DNA of 64,000 bases, taken from the NCBI GenBank assembly GCA_944323995.1, contig CALUUN010000003.1, forward strand, positions 62,001-126,000, read 5' to 3'. The notes under the pieces are model-generated. The model was given only the letters and a program-made list of their open reading frames with translations, was not told the DNA's origin and did not search any database. This DNA is from Candidatus Gastranaerophilales bacterium. Lineage in GTDB: Bacteria; Cyanobacteriota; Vampirovibrionia; Gastranaerophilales; Gastranaerophilaceae. Below are positions 1 to 9,083 of the stretch, piece after piece (within the stretch, counting starts at the first letter, position 1; the number at the start of each line of letters is the position of its first letter). The position numbers and the translations under genes were made by a program.

Positions 1-990
1 AAGCAGGTTCATTGCCTCATCCGGCTCAATTATTGTAACCTTGTTGTTATAAATCTTTTTTGCAACCGAATCTGATGCGGGAATTTTCAAGCGTTCAATA
101 AGATAATTTGATTTGCCGGAAATATGCGCCGTATTGCGGATTTGAATTAAAGTGTTTACAAGGGTTTCCGCACTTTTGAAATCGTTGGATTCTCCCGTAA
201 CAATTCCGATTGTTGTATGAACAAGTTCACACCGGCAGCCTGCGTATTCATCCCCCTGCATAATCACATACCCCCGCTGCAAATCTTTCGGTGAATAAAA
301 TTTCGGCGAAACCGATTCAAATGCAAACGTCAAAAAGTTTGCAACTTTTTCAGCTTTGTACAAATCGGTTATTATAAGAAATTCGTTATCCGAAACCGCC
401 CCGAAATAATCATTTCCGCATAATGCCGACTGAATTATGGCGCAATAAGTTTGAACAAGTTTGTCCGAAGCAAGCTCTGTATAGGCCTCTTTATAGTTAT
501 CAAAATTATCAATCGTAACGAGCATGGCCGCCCACGGATTTTGATATTTTATAACCCTTTTCAAGGCTCTGTAAGAATAATTTTTATTGGGGAGTTTCAT
601 TTTTAAATCAAAATTAGACTCAAATTCTCGCCGCAAATGAGCCTTAATCCTCATAACAAATTCATCCGAATTCACGGGTTCGCTGATAAAATCATCGGCA
701 CCGCTTTCCAAAACTTTTAACCTGTCCTCAACTTCGGCGGATTTGGAAATTGCAACAATAATCGGGCGCATGTTGTATGTGAGTCCGCGTATTTTTTTGC
801 AATAATTTGAAAGATCACTGTCCATACTGTCGGAAATTATTATCAAATCAGGTTCGGTATCTTGAATAATTTTCATTGCCGAAATAAGATTTTTTGACAC
901 AATGACCGAATTACTTGAGGAAACAAGCAGTTTTTTATATTTTGTTGAAAGCTCGCGCCTTTTATCTATCAATAAAGTTACTGACTGCAT
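1..990 (-). CDS. Receiver-GGDEF-like signalling protein with degenerate motifs (3' end outside window)
   Basis: About 330 residues are visible; the C-terminus runs off the left edge. Residues 1-120 resemble a receiver domain (SGADDFISEPV near the end), but the position normally holding the conserved Lys is Glu. Residues from about 130 resemble a GGDEF domain (MLVTIDNFDNYKEAY), yet the signature reads SDNEF instead of GGDEF, so diguanylate cyclase activity is unlikely; it may bind nucleotide or act by protein contact. The ATG at 990 lies 13 nt inside the end of the upstream histidine kinase, indicating translational coupling and a kinase/partner pair. Family assignment is moderately sure; activity loss is inferred. 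Confidence 0.7.
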   Translation of the reverse strand, partial: MQSVTLLIDKRRELSTKYKKLLVSSSNSVIVSKNLISAMKIIQDTEPDLIIISDSMDSDLSNYCKKIRGLTYNMRPIIVAISKSAEVEDRLKVLESGADDFISEPVNSDEFVMRIKAHLRREFESNFDLKMKLPNKNYSYRALKRVIKYQNPWAAMLVTIDNFDNYKEAYTELASDKLVQTYCAIIQSALCGNDYFGAVSDNEFLIITDLYKAEKVANFLTFAFESVSPKFYSPKDLQRGYVIMQGDEYAGCRCELVHTTIGIVTGESNDFKSAETLVNTLIQIRNTAHISGKSNYLIERLKIPASDSVAKKIYNNKVTIIEPDEAMNLL

Positions 991-1691
991 TTTTCCCTCG
1001 CCTGTTCTTCAACACTTTTTACCGGCATTAAAACTTCAAAGGTTGTTTCGCCGCCGCCCGAAATTACGGATATTCTGCCGCCCATTTTTTCAACAAGATT
1101 TTTTGTAATATAAAGCCCGAGGCCGCTTCCCTGAACCTTGCGGGTCAAAGGATTGTCTATTCTTGAAAATTTTGTGAAAATTTTGTTGTAATTTTCCGGC
1201 AGAATTCCCACACCTCTGTCTGTTACTTTTATTGATACAAAATCTCCGAAAGGTTCTGTGCTTACCGTAATCGTTGTGTTTTCGTTTGAATATTTTGCGG
1301 CATTTTCTATCAGATTGGTCATTATCTGTTGAAATTTATCTTTATCTACAATTATATTCGGAGTGTTTTCGTTGAAATTAAATTCAAATTCATGCGACGG
1401 GTATGCGGTTTTAATTATTGAAATAACGGGATCAATAAGGTATTTTAAATTTGCTTCCTTATAGACGAGAATATCTTTTTCGGATTGCAGTTTTGTAACC
1501 GAGAGCATATTTTCAACAAGTCCTATAAGCCTGTTAGACTGATCTTCAATAATTTTCAGGAACTTTTTTTTGCTTTCATCATCAAGTTTGTCCCACGAAT
1601 TGAGCATGGTTTGTGCAAACCCTCTGATTGACGTGAGAGGAGTTCTCAATTCATGGCTTACGGTTGATATAAAATCCTCATAGTTATCCAT
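978..1691 (-). CDS. Short sensor histidine kinase without sensor domain
   Basis: A 237-residue protein consisting only of HisKA and HATPase_c domains. The H-box SHELRTPLTS puts the phospho-acceptor His at residue 13. The N-box (NLIENAAKYS), G1 box (DRGVGI) and G2 box (GSGLGL) are intact, so it should autophosphorylate. There is no membrane segment or input domain; it probably senses through a partner. I start it at ATG 1691, because a TATAAT ends 6 nt upstream and a TTGAAT lies 18 nt before that; a TTG at 1727 would place this promoter inside the gene. The next gene, a receiver-like protein, overlaps its end by 13 nt. Confidence 0.85.
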   Translation of the reverse strand: MDNYEDFISTVSHELRTPLTSIRGFAQTMLNSWDKLDDESKKKFLKIIEDQSNRLIGLVENMLSVTKLQSEKDILVYKEANLKYLIDPVISIIKTAYPSHEFEFNFNENTPNIIVDKDKFQQIMTNLIENAAKYSNENTTITVSTEPFGDFVSIKVTDRGVGILPENYNKIFTKFSRIDNPLTRKVQGSGLGLYITKNLVEKMGGRISVISGGGETTFEVLMPVKSVEEQAREKCSQ

Positions 1692-1697
1692 ATTTTG

Positions 1698-1727
1698 ATT
1701 ATAACAAATTTTGCCGGATTTATTCAA
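1698..1727 (-). promoter_or_regulatory. Leaderless-type promoter of the short histidine kinase
   Basis: Reading on the minus strand: TTGAAT (1727-1722), 18 nt, TATAAT (1703-1698) preceded by TGT (extended -10), then 6 nt (CAAAAT) and ATG. The transcription start should fall on or next to the start codon. Confidence 0.65.
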
Positions 1728-1753
1728 AAATTAACAATATTTTTATAATATTT

Positions 1754-2119
1754 TTAAACCGTATCGTCCACGGTTAATTGAACTTTGCCGGCTTCCGGAT
1801 TCATAACTTCAATAACTATTTTGTTCGTACCCTGAACAACGCAGTCTTTGCCGCTCATAATAAGCAATCCTTCCTGCCCGAGTCTGAACGCAACCGGTTC
1901 CGCTTCCGATACACAGTCACCGGCAAGCTCTTTTCCGCCCGTAATAAATTTTACATCTTTCGGCTCAAATACAACATCATTAATTTTTACAAAATTAAAT
2001 CCGCTGATAAAACCGGGGCCAAGAACATTTTTCAACTCAAGACTGGCACCGTTTTCAAGTTTTTTCAAAGAGCCTTTTTTGTAAACCCTGCGGATTAAAA
2101 ATTCCGGAACAACGACCAT
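1754..2119 (-). CDS. Conserved small protein of unknown function
   Basis: 121 residues, starting MVVVPEFLIRRVYKKGSLK at ATG 2119 behind a strong GGAGG placed 8 nt upstream; an upstream in-frame TTG at 2134 would overlap this ribosome binding site and is rejected. The protein has no signal peptide, membrane segment or Cys. It alternates charged and beta-branched residues and probably forms a small beta-rich fold, ending in the acidic tail VDDTV. It resembles short proteins of unknown role with an N-terminal PEF(I/L)xR(K/R)xYxKGSL motif, as far as I remember them. It follows the GH35 gene after 35 nt on the same strand and may be co-transcribed. Confidence 0.65.
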   Translation of the reverse strand: MVVVPEFLIRRVYKKGSLKKLENGASLELKNVLGPGFISGFNFVKINDVVFEPKDVKFITGGKELAGDCVSEAEPVAFRLGQEGLLIMSGKDCVVQGTNKIVIEVMNPEAGKVQLTVDDTV

Positions 2120-2154
2120 TTCAAATACCTCCAAAGATTATTTTAACAGGATGA

Positions 2155-4569
2155 CTATTTAAACAACTGGTACATTTTTTGTGTACCTATTTGTATTATA
2201 ACATTTTTCATATCAGATTTAAAGCCCCATGGAGATTTTATATTGCGGTCTTTTTCCCAGATAACGATTTCGAGCGTGTTATGAGGTTTCAAAAATTCAT
2301 TAATCAAATAAAATTTGTCCTGAACCCGCGTACGCTTAATATATCTTCCGATTTTGACGCCGTTTAAGAATATTGTTGCGCGTCTGTACCAGAAGTTTTC
2401 GAGTGAAAGATATTTAGCAAAAAACACATCATTTTTAAAATCAATATCGAAATTGACCGTAATTTTAGTCAAATAAGGGTTATCGCTTTCGCGCAAATCG
2501 CCGCGCTCAATTGAGAGTTTTTCGCATACATAAAATTCAACCGGCACCTGCGGTCTGGTTTCAAATGTTACAAGCCCACGGGGAGAATTTGTATCGCCGG
2601 AAAATCCTTTGTCAAATCCCAGATTCTGTACAAGAATAGTAAGTTCGTTTATATCTTCTGAAAGTATATGTTTATCAAGCGGAATTGAAATTGTTTCCGG
2701 CACTTCCTGAAGTTTTTCTATCTTATAGCTGTTACGGTTAAGCACTTCTTTTCCGTTGATATAAACCGCAAAAAGATGGCGTGCGCTCAAGGTTATTTCT
2801 TCAAGATTATCGGGAATCTGTCCTTTATACCAGACAAATTCATCGTACAAACCGCAAGAGAGAGAATCGGTTTCAGAACCTATTTTCCGCCAGTTTGAAT
2901 AATCGTAATGAAGATCTATTTCAGGAGCACAAAAATCTATGTCAAAATTCTCGATAATTTCCGGTTTGTGGTAATCCTTAAACTCATTCACAACACAGTA
3001 TTTTTTGGCGAATTTATGTTTCAAATCGTAATATGCCACATCACCGTTTCTTTCAAGTGCGGCGGCGCCGTTTGGCAGAACATAATCCGCATTAAAAATA
3101 AGTTTATCCTTCAGCATCCAGCTTTTGTCGGCAAGATGTTTTGTTAAAAATACAAACTGGGTGCGTTTGCCTTGATTTTCAAAAGTAAGGTTGTCAAAAT
3201 CCTTTCTGTCGCCTGAAATTATTCCGTGCTGTTTGAGCCGGATTTGTGCATTTTTATCGGCAATCATAAACAAAACTTCTTCGTCTTCATCAAAAAGTCT
3301 TGCGAAAATTTCAACGTCGGAAAATTCAATCTCGCAGCCTTTTAGTTTCAAATTGACAGGACAAATTTTCATATCATAAGGTTTCAGATAAACATTTCCG
3401 AACTCAAATTCAAGATCGGCCGTATTTTTGTTCATATTACGGACAAAAAGCCAATCGCAGTTGTTTATATTATCATGCCGGAGTTTTGTATAAATATTTT
3501 CCTGACTGAATTCAAACGGAACCGGATCGGTGCTTGTAAAATCAAACGAATCAAGAAAATAATTTATTTCTTTTGCCTTAAAAAAGTTACTCTGCGGAAT
3601 ACCGAATTCATCAATCGGCGCCGTAAATTCATAACTCGTATAAACCTCGTCGCATGCAAGATCATCCCAGGATGTACCGCCTGCAACCATATAATGGTTA
3701 AAAAGGGTTACACCCTGCGAAAGAGCGGTTTTTGTCATAATATTTATATGTTCATCCCCGAGTGCGTCACGAATATGTTTGTAGCCCGAACCGTCCCATT
3801 TGTCGAACCAGCCTGACTGCATTTCCGCAATGAACGGCGGCGAATTCTCTTTTGCATTCCTGAAAATATCCTCAACATTATCAAGCGTATCAAAGCAGAA
3901 ATTATCCTGTTTCCAGTTCTGATTGGGGTTTATGTACGGATATAAGTCAAGTGCGTAAATATCCACAACATCGGCCCACAACCCCGCAAAATAAGCGTCA
4001 TTATGAAATATAGGACAGGTAATCCCTTTATCACGCGCCATTTTGTAAAGTGTGCGCATGTAATCTTCTTCCATTGTATCGGTTGCGTATTCGTTTTCTA
4101 TCTGAAAAAGGATTACATTATCAAAATCACGTATAATCGGAATTATATTGTCATACCATTCTTCAATATAGCGCATATATTTTTCGGAATAGCGGTATTC
4201 GGTACCTATACGGTTTCGCGGAATAACATCCTCCATTTTCAAAAGCCAGAAAGGCAGACCGCCCGCGTTCACCTCTCCGTTAATAAAAGGCCCCGGACGC
4301 GCTATTATAAACAAACCTGTTTCCTTTGCGGCCTGAAGAACTTTTCTTACGTCTTTTACTCCCGTAAAATCATACTCGCCCTGTTTTTGACTGTGGTAAT
4401 TCCAGTTGAAATAAATATCGACAGTGTTGTATCCGCCTGCTTTCATCTTCATAAACCTGTCAAGCGCCATCTCATACCCCGGTGTTCTGAAATAGTGAAA
4501 TGCCCCGCTTTTTATAAATACCCTTTTCCCGTCAATAATAAGAGAATATTTGTCGAAACTTATTTCCAT
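2155..4569 (-). CDS. Glycoside hydrolase family 35 beta-galactosidase, cytoplasmic
   Basis: 804 residues. The N-terminal TIM barrel carries GH35 hallmarks: SGAFHYFRTP near residue 21, the GGLPFWLL segment near 103, QIENEYA with the likely acid/base Glu160, and AEMQSGWFDKW with the likely nucleophile Glu249. The C-terminal third is rich in beta strands, as in the jelly-roll domains of the family. There is no signal peptide, so it should act on imported galactosides in the cytoplasm. The start at 4569 is supported by TACAAT ending 6 nt upstream and TTGACC 16 nt before that (leaderless). No sugar transporter lies next to it. GH35 family is secure; substrate is not determined. Confidence 0.92.
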   Translation of the reverse strand: MEISFDKYSLIIDGKRVFIKSGAFHYFRTPGYEMALDRFMKMKAGGYNTVDIYFNWNYHSQKQGEYDFTGVKDVRKVLQAAKETGLFIIARPGPFINGEVNAGGLPFWLLKMEDVIPRNRIGTEYRYSEKYMRYIEEWYDNIIPIIRDFDNVILFQIENEYATDTMEEDYMRTLYKMARDKGITCPIFHNDAYFAGLWADVVDIYALDLYPYINPNQNWKQDNFCFDTLDNVEDIFRNAKENSPPFIAEMQSGWFDKWDGSGYKHIRDALGDEHINIMTKTALSQGVTLFNHYMVAGGTSWDDLACDEVYTSYEFTAPIDEFGIPQSNFFKAKEINYFLDSFDFTSTDPVPFEFSQENIYTKLRHDNINNCDWLFVRNMNKNTADLEFEFGNVYLKPYDMKICPVNLKLKGCEIEFSDVEIFARLFDEDEEVLFMIADKNAQIRLKQHGIISGDRKDFDNLTFENQGKRTQFVFLTKHLADKSWMLKDKLIFNADYVLPNGAAALERNGDVAYYDLKHKFAKKYCVVNEFKDYHKPEIIENFDIDFCAPEIDLHYDYSNWRKIGSETDSLSCGLYDEFVWYKGQIPDNLEEITLSARHLFAVYINGKEVLNRNSYKIEKLQEVPETISIPLDKHILSEDINELTILVQNLGFDKGFSGDTNSPRGLVTFETRPQVPVEFYVCEKLSIERGDLRESDNPYLTKITVNFDIDFKNDVFFAKYLSLENFWYRRATIFLNGVKIGRYIKRTRVQDKFYLINEFLKPHNTLEIVIWEKDRNIKSPWGFKSDMKNVIIQIGTQKMYQLFK

Positions 4570-4575
4570 TCTTCT

Positions 4576-4603
4576 ATTGTAAAACTTTTTGCAAATTGGT
4601 CAA
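4576..4603 (-). promoter_or_regulatory. Leaderless-type promoter of the GH35 gene
   Basis: Minus strand: TTGACC (4603-4598), 16 nt, TACAAT (4581-4576), 6 nt (AGAAGA), ATG 4569. Confidence 0.55.
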
Positions 4604-4646
4604 GTTCGTTAAGTACGGTTATGATTTATCCGTATCGCATATCGGA

Positions 4647-5228
4647 TTATCTTTTTACAAAATTTAAAAGCGGTTTATAATTACCTCTATCTGCTGCTTG
4701 AAGTGCAGTAATATATTCTTTTCTTAATTCGGAAATCTTCGTTAAATCATCCGAACCCCAGTTCAAACTCTGTTGACCGGATTTACGCATTAATAAATCC
4801 GCCATTATTCGTGAAATTCGGCCGTTTCCGTTCGGGAACGGATGAATTTGTACTAATCTGTGATGAAATCGTACGGCAATTTCCTTCTCAGAAAAAGTCT
4901 TGTTTGTAATCCAAAATTTTATATCGTCAAATAATATTCTTAATTTAGGCTGAATTTCGTATGGAACAACACCGATATTTCTTTCAGTTTTTCTGAACAT
5001 GCCGGCCCATTTCCAAACATTGCCAAACATTTTTTTATGCAAAGTTTTTATAAACTCTTCACACAAGATATCTTTTTTAGTTTTTAAAAGCCAAATTTCA
5101 GCTTCAGCAATCCCTTTTGCTTCCAATTCGTTTAATTCTGCACGGGTAGTAACCCATTTTGCTTGTAACTGCATTTTTTCTTCCTCGGTAAGAGGTGTTG
5201 AATTGTCATCCGTCTCAAAAATATTCAT
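4647..5228 (-). CDS. Fic/DOC-family protein (mobile mystery protein B)
   Basis: 193 residues. The Fic motif HPFPNGNGRISR is complete, preceded by RFHHRLVQI, so the protein should be a competent AMP- or other nucleotide-transferase, or a related phosphotransferase. The N-terminal TPL...TRAELNELEAKGI and MFGNVWKWAGMFR...NIGV segments match the family named 'mobile mystery protein B'. I start it at ATG 5228, which overlaps the TAA of the upstream regulator by one base (TAATG), rather than an upstream TTG at 5249. The tight coupling to an XRE regulator suggests a toxin-antitoxin-like module; toxicity and target are inference. No inhibitory (S/T)xxxE(G/N) helix was recognised with certainty. Confidence 0.88.
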   Translation of the reverse strand: MNIFETDDNSTPLTEEEKMQLQAKWVTTRAELNELEAKGIAEAEIWLLKTKKDILCEEFIKTLHKKMFGNVWKWAGMFRKTERNIGVVPYEIQPKLRILFDDIKFWITNKTFSEKEIAVRFHHRLVQIHPFPNGNGRISRIMADLLMRKSGQQSLNWGSDDLTKISELRKEYITALQAADRGNYKPLLNFVKR

Positions 5229-5677
5229 TATTCGCCGCACCCGTTCCAAATTCTTGCAATATTTCCGTTTAATAATTCTTTTATTACATCTTCAAGAAGT
5301 TCTTCAGAATCAATTGATTGATTTTCCAGCCCCATATTCCGATTAACGTTTTTTAAAATTTTTAAGGCCTCCCTTTTTGCCTGGTTGTAGATAATATCGT
5401 CAATATTTTCTCTCGGCACAATAGCATACACAAAATCGCAGTTTAAAGAATCCGCAATTTTCTCCATCGTTGAAATTTTGAGTTTTTTTTCGTTCTTTTC
5501 CATATTGAAAACTCTGGGCTGCGAAACTCCTATTTTTTTTGCAAATTGCGTTGTTGTCATTCCTAAAAGTTCACGGATAGTTCTCAGCCACCCTTGAGGA
5601 GGTATTTCTATAACAACTTTTTTAAGTGTATCAAATTTTTTTTGATATGAACGGCGAAAGATAGTTTTATTAATCAT
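5228..5677 (-). CDS. XRE-type regulator (mobile mystery protein A)
   Basis: 149 residues. A helix-turn-helix of the XRE/Cro class sits at about residues 30-90 (RELLGMTTTQFAKKIGVSQ ... MEKIADSLNCDFVYAIVP). The preceding GWLRTIR and the following NQAKREALK stretch match 'mobile mystery protein A', which is found paired with protein B as here. The C-terminal tail (about 50 residues) is acidic and helical and could contact the Fic partner. The start ATG at 5677 abuts an ATTATA hexamer of the array upstream; a TTGACA-16-TATAAT promoter lies at 5738-5711. Autoregulation through that array is inferred. Confidence 0.85.
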   Translation of the reverse strand: MINKTIFRRSYQKKFDTLKKVVIEIPPQGWLRTIRELLGMTTTQFAKKIGVSQPRVFNMEKNEKKLKISTMEKIADSLNCDFVYAIVPRENIDDIIYNQAKREALKILKNVNRNMGLENQSIDSEELLEDVIKELLNGNIARIWNGCGE

Positions 5678-5763
5678 ATTATAACCTATATATTATACTT
5701 TACTATTTATATTATAACGCTTTTATTATAATTGTCAAGTAAAATTATAACATATAAATTATA
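5678..5763. promoter_or_regulatory. Periodic operator-like array upstream of the mystery-protein pair
   Basis: ATTATA occurs at 5678, 5692, 5711, 5725, 5744 and 5758, that is with spacings 14, 19, 14, 19, 14: three 33-bp repeat units, each with two half-sites 14 bp apart. The first site of each unit is extended to ATTATAAC (5678, 5711, 5744). On the minus strand these read TATAAT; the one at 5711-5716 has a TTGACA 16 nt upstream (5738-5733) and is the likely promoter. The array also lies just upstream of the hom promoter. Binding by the XRE protein is inference. Confidence 0.6.
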
Positions 5764-5784
5764 AAATCGCAAAAGATTTATTTA

Positions 5785-5799
5785 TGCTATAATACCTGT
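5785..5799 (+). promoter_or_regulatory. Leaderless-type extended -10 promoter of hom
   Basis: TGC-TATAAT (TATAAT at 5788-5793) followed by 6 nt (ACCTGT) and ATG 5800. No convincing -35 hexamer; the TGN extension may compensate. Confidence 0.6.
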
Positions 5800-7077
5800 A
5801 TGGAAGAGAAAAAAATTAAAATCGGATTAATCGGACTTGGCACCGTAGGTTCAGGGGTTTATAAGACTCTTGAAGCATTTAAAAATATTGAAGTTGTAAA
5901 AATTGCGGTAAAAAACAAAAACAAAAAACGCAATATTCCGGGTTTGGATGAAAATATTGTAACAGATAACGCCTACGAAGTTGTTAACGATCCTGAAATT
6001 GAGATAGTTTGCGAACTTGTAGGCGGAGTGGAACCTGCTTTTGATTTGATTAAAACAGCCTTAAAAAACGGCAAACATATTGTAACCGCAAACAAAGAAC
6101 TTCTTGCAAAACGCGGCGAAGAGATTTTTAATATAGCGGAAGAAAATAACAGGGTAATTTTGTACGAAGCGGCAATTGCAGGCGGAATACCGATTATTAT
6201 GCCGATAAAAACCATTCTTGCCGGCAACAAAATCAATAAAGTTGAAGCTATTTTAAACGGAACAACAAACTATATTCTCACCAAAATGGATATGCAAGGT
6301 GCTCAGTATCAGGATGTTTTGAAAGAAGCGCAGGAACTTGGTTATGCGGAAACCGACCCTACAGGCGATGTTGAAGGTTTTGACGCTGCATACAAAATTA
6401 CAACGCTGGCAACTCTTGCATTTAAAAAGAGGATCAGTTTTGAAAATGTATACCGTGAAGGAATTACAAAAGTCCGCGCCGAAGATATGAAAGCGGCAAA
6501 CGATCTGGGATATAAGATAAAACTTATTGCCTCTGCAAAAACCGATGAAAAAGGCCGTGCGGATGTAAGAGTTCACCCGATGCTTATTTCAAAAGATTCA
6601 ACCCTTGCGCATATTGATTACGTAACCAATGCTGTAAGTCTTACCGGTCATCCGATAGGCCATATAACTCTTTCAGGCCCGGGAGCCGGAGAATTTCCGA
6701 CCGCAAGCTCGGTTGTCGGAGATATTCTTGCAATAGCCGCAGAAATCGGAACAACCGATTATCTTCTGCCTATGATGCGATGCAGACACGACAATCCGGC
6801 AGAATGCATTAATATTCTTGATACCGAAAATAAATACTATCTTTCTTTGAATGCAAAAAATAACAAAGGTGTCATAGGAAATATAGGCAGCATCTGCGCT
6901 GAAAACAACATAAGCGTCGAAAGCATTGTGCAAAAAAATGTTTCTCAAAACAACACGGCAGATATCACGGTGATAACCGAAATTTGTCTGGAAAAAGATA
7001 TGCAAAATGCCGTAAAAGCATTTGAAAAAAGCGAATTTATAAATAACGTAAACAGTTTGATAAGAGTTCAAGTATAA
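5800..7077 (+). CDS. hom: Homoserine dehydrogenase
   Basis: 425 residues, the usual length for the ACT-containing form. An N-terminal NAD(P)-binding Rossmann motif ([11 protein letters not shown], residues 9-19) precedes the catalytic domain with [11 protein letters not shown] and [10 protein letters not shown], where substrate- and cation-binding residues lie. A C-terminal ACT domain (about 345-425, [19 protein letters not shown]) should give feedback control by threonine. It reduces aspartate semialdehyde to homoserine. thrC follows after 11 nt, so the two form an operon for threonine synthesis. The start is fixed by a TATAAT ending 6 nt upstream. Confidence 0.96.
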   Translation: MEEKKIKIGLIGLGTVGSGVYKTLEAFKNIEVVKIAVKNKNKKRNIPGLDENIVTDNAYEVVNDPEIEIVCELVGGVEPAFDLIKTALKNGKHIVTANKELLAKRGEEIFNIAEENNRVILYEAAIAGGIPIIMPIKTILAGNKINKVEAILNGTTNYILTKMDMQGAQYQDVLKEAQELGYAETDPTGDVEGFDAAYKITTLATLAFKKRISFENVYREGITKVRAEDMKAANDLGYKIKLIASAKTDEKGRADVRVHPMLISKDSTLAHIDYVTNAVSLTGHPIGHITLSGPGAGEFPTASSVVGDILAIAAEIGTTDYLLPMMRCRHDNPAECINILDTENKYYLSLNAKNNKGVIGNIGSICAENNISVESIVQKNVSQNNTADITVITEICLEKDMQNAVKAFEKSEFINNVNSLIRVQV

Positions 7078-7088
7078 AGGAAAAAATT

Positions 7089-8141
7089 ATGTACTATCAG
7101 GGGCTTATAAACACATTCAGAGAATACCTTCCGGTATCCGAAAAAACTCCGGTAATTACCTTGAATGAAGGTAATACACCGTTAATTAAAGCAGACAATC
7201 TTGCCGGAAAAATCGGGCTTGAAGCGGAGATTTATTTGAAATTTGAAGGCTGCAACCCGACCGGAAGTTTCAAAGACCGCGGCATGACAATGGCGGTTTC
7301 AAAAGCAAAAGAAGCAGGATCGGAAGCGATTATTTGCGCCTCAACAGGCAACACAAGCGCTTCTGCGGCAGCCTACGGCGCAAAAGGCGGGATGAAAACT
7401 TATGTTTTAATTCCGGACGGCTATATTGCTCTTGGCAAACTTTCTCAGGCAATGATGTACGGTGCGGAAATCATCGCAATTCAGGGCAACTTTGATGAAG
7501 CGCTGGAAATGGTCAGAAAAATTTCGGATAACTATCCGATAACCCTTGTAAATTCCGTAAATCCTTACAGAATTGAAGGCCAGAAAACAGGTGCTTTTGA
7601 AATCTGCAATGCACTCGGCGATGCTCCGGATTATCATTTTATCCCTGTAGGAAATGCCGGTAATATAACGGCTTACTGGAAAGGTTATAAAGAGTTTTAT
7701 ACTCTCGGCAAATCCAAAAAATTGCCGAAGATGATGGGATTTGAAGCTGAAGGTGCCGCCGCAATAGTTAAAGGCGAAAGAATTATGCACCCCGAAACAC
7801 TTGCAACGGCAATTCGTATAGGTAATCCCGCCAGCTGGAAACAGGCAGAAGCCGCACGTGACGAAAGTCATGGCATGATTAATTTCGTGACAGATGAAGA
7901 AATCGTAAAAGCCTACAAATTAATCGCTTCAACCGAAGGTGTTCTCGCAGAACCCGCAAGCGCCGCCTCGGTTGCAGGATTGATTAAAGTCAAAAGTCAG
8001 ATAAAATCCGGCTCAAAAATAGTTTGTATCTTAACCGGCAACGGACTCAAAGATCCGGATAACGCCATCAAGTATTCAAACGCAGATGTTAAGAAAACAC
8101 CGGCTGACTTAACAGAAATCTTAAAAGTAATGAATATCTAG
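7089..8141 (+). CDS. thrC: Threonine synthase
   Basis: 350 residues; converts O-phosphohomoserine to threonine with pyridoxal phosphate. The PLP-binding Lys is in [11 protein letters not shown] (Lys62), and the serine/glycine phosphate-binding loop and the GNxGN segment ([11 protein letters not shown]) are present. The length fits the compact bacterial form rather than the long fungal/plant type. AAAGGA 7 nt before ATG 7089 is the ribosome binding site; the gene follows hom after 11 nt as the second cistron of a threonine operon. Confidence 0.96.
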   Translation: MYYQGLINTFREYLPVSEKTPVITLNEGNTPLIKADNLAGKIGLEAEIYLKFEGCNPTGSFKDRGMTMAVSKAKEAGSEAIICASTGNTSASAAAYGAKGGMKTYVLIPDGYIALGKLSQAMMYGAEIIAIQGNFDEALEMVRKISDNYPITLVNSVNPYRIEGQKTGAFEICNALGDAPDYHFIPVGNAGNITAYWKGYKEFYTLGKSKKLPKMMGFEAEGAAAIVKGERIMHPETLATAIRIGNPASWKQAEAARDESHGMINFVTDEEIVKAYKLIASTEGVLAEPASAASVAGLIKVKSQIKSGSKIVCILTGNGLKDPDNAIKYSNADVKKTPADLTEILKVMNI

Positions 8142-8177
8142 GATTTGGGGAAATTAATTTTTTATACGGCAAATTTA

Positions 8178-8192
8178 TGTTATAATCCTGTT
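8178..8192 (+). promoter_or_regulatory. Leaderless-type extended -10 promoter of the TPR lipoprotein-like gene
   Basis: TGT-TATAAT (TATAAT at 8181-8186), 6 nt (CCTGTT), then ATG 8193. This decides the start of the following gene. Confidence 0.6.
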
Positions 8193-9083
8193 ATGAAGAA
8201 ATTTCTTTTAACAGGATTATTTATTGCACTGCTTTGTCCGTATGCGGCTGCAAACGAAATGACAGAGGATTATTTTGACATTGCAACAAATTATTGTATT
8301 GAGGGGAATTATTCTCAAGCCGTCAATTATCTTGACAAAATTCTTGCCATAGAACCTGATAACAAAAGCGTTTCGGATTTAAAAAACGGTTTGAACAGAA
8401 TTATACAGGGCAAGAATACATCTTTTATTCTGCCTAAAAGCAATGCCGTAAAACAGGCCGTCGACTGCAAAAAGTCGGGTGACAAGCAGGGCGAAATGAA
8501 CGCACTTGCCGCCGGCACGGATTACTGGGCATACTATTTTCTCGGAGAATATCACAGACAGAACAAAAACTATCAGCAGGCAATAAGTTATTTTGTAAAA
8601 TCGGTAAATGCCAAACCGAGTTTTACACAGTGCTATCTGCAAATAGCAATATGCTACTTTGAATCAAAAAATTATTACCAGACAATAACTTATCTGCACC
8701 AGTATTTAAAAATTAATCCTCAGGATGATTTTGCATACGCATTAAGGGCGCGCGCGCAGGTCAACCTTGGCGACTGCGATTCCGCATTGAGCGACATTTT
8801 AACCGCAATGGCACTTGAAAATTCAATTGATTACAGGTTTTTGGAAGGCAAAATTTTGTATAAAATGAAAAGGTATTCTCAGGCGCTTCAAAAACTTGAA
8901 AAACTTGCGGACGAAATCCGCACGGCCGAAGTTTACAAATACATCGGACTTTCTTATGCGGAACTCGGCAACGAAAATCAAGCCCTGCTAAACCTTGACA
9001 AATCACTACTTTTATTTGAGGACGACAAAACAGTTCAAGACAGGTATAATGAGATAAAATCGAGAATTAAAAATGCGACGTAA
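8193..9083 (+). CDS. Exported tetratricopeptide-repeat protein
   Basis: 296 residues from ATG 8193. The first 20 residues (MKKFLLTGLFIALLCPYAAA) are a clean signal peptide with an Ala-x-Ala cleavage site, which also argues against an in-frame upstream start at 8145. The rest is built of TPR-like helical pairs, for example AISYFVKSVNAKPSFTQCYL and ALLNLDKSLLLF, in at least five units. It probably acts as a periplasmic or envelope-associated scaffold. The downstream metallophosphoesterase gene overlaps its end by 11 nt, so the two are translationally coupled. Partners are unknown. Confidence 0.8.
   Translation: MKKFLLTGLFIALLCPYAAANEMTEDYFDIATNYCIEGNYSQAVNYLDKILAIEPDNKSVSDLKNGLNRIIQGKNTSFILPKSNAVKQAVDCKKSGDKQGEMNALAAGTDYWAYYFLGEYHRQNKNYQQAISYFVKSVNAKPSFTQCYLQIAICYFESKNYYQTITYLHQYLKINPQDDFAYALRARAQVNLGDCDSALSDILTAMALENSIDYRFLEGKILYKMKRYSQALQKLEKLADEIRTAEVYKYIGLSYAELGNENQALLNLDKSLLLFEDDKTVQDRYNEIKSRIKNAT

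Noticed and set aside
4003-4680. 225-codon open frame antisense to the GH35 gene
   Set aside because: It lies opposite a well-supported GH35 protein, its product has no recognisable domain, and it is a shadow of biased codon use.
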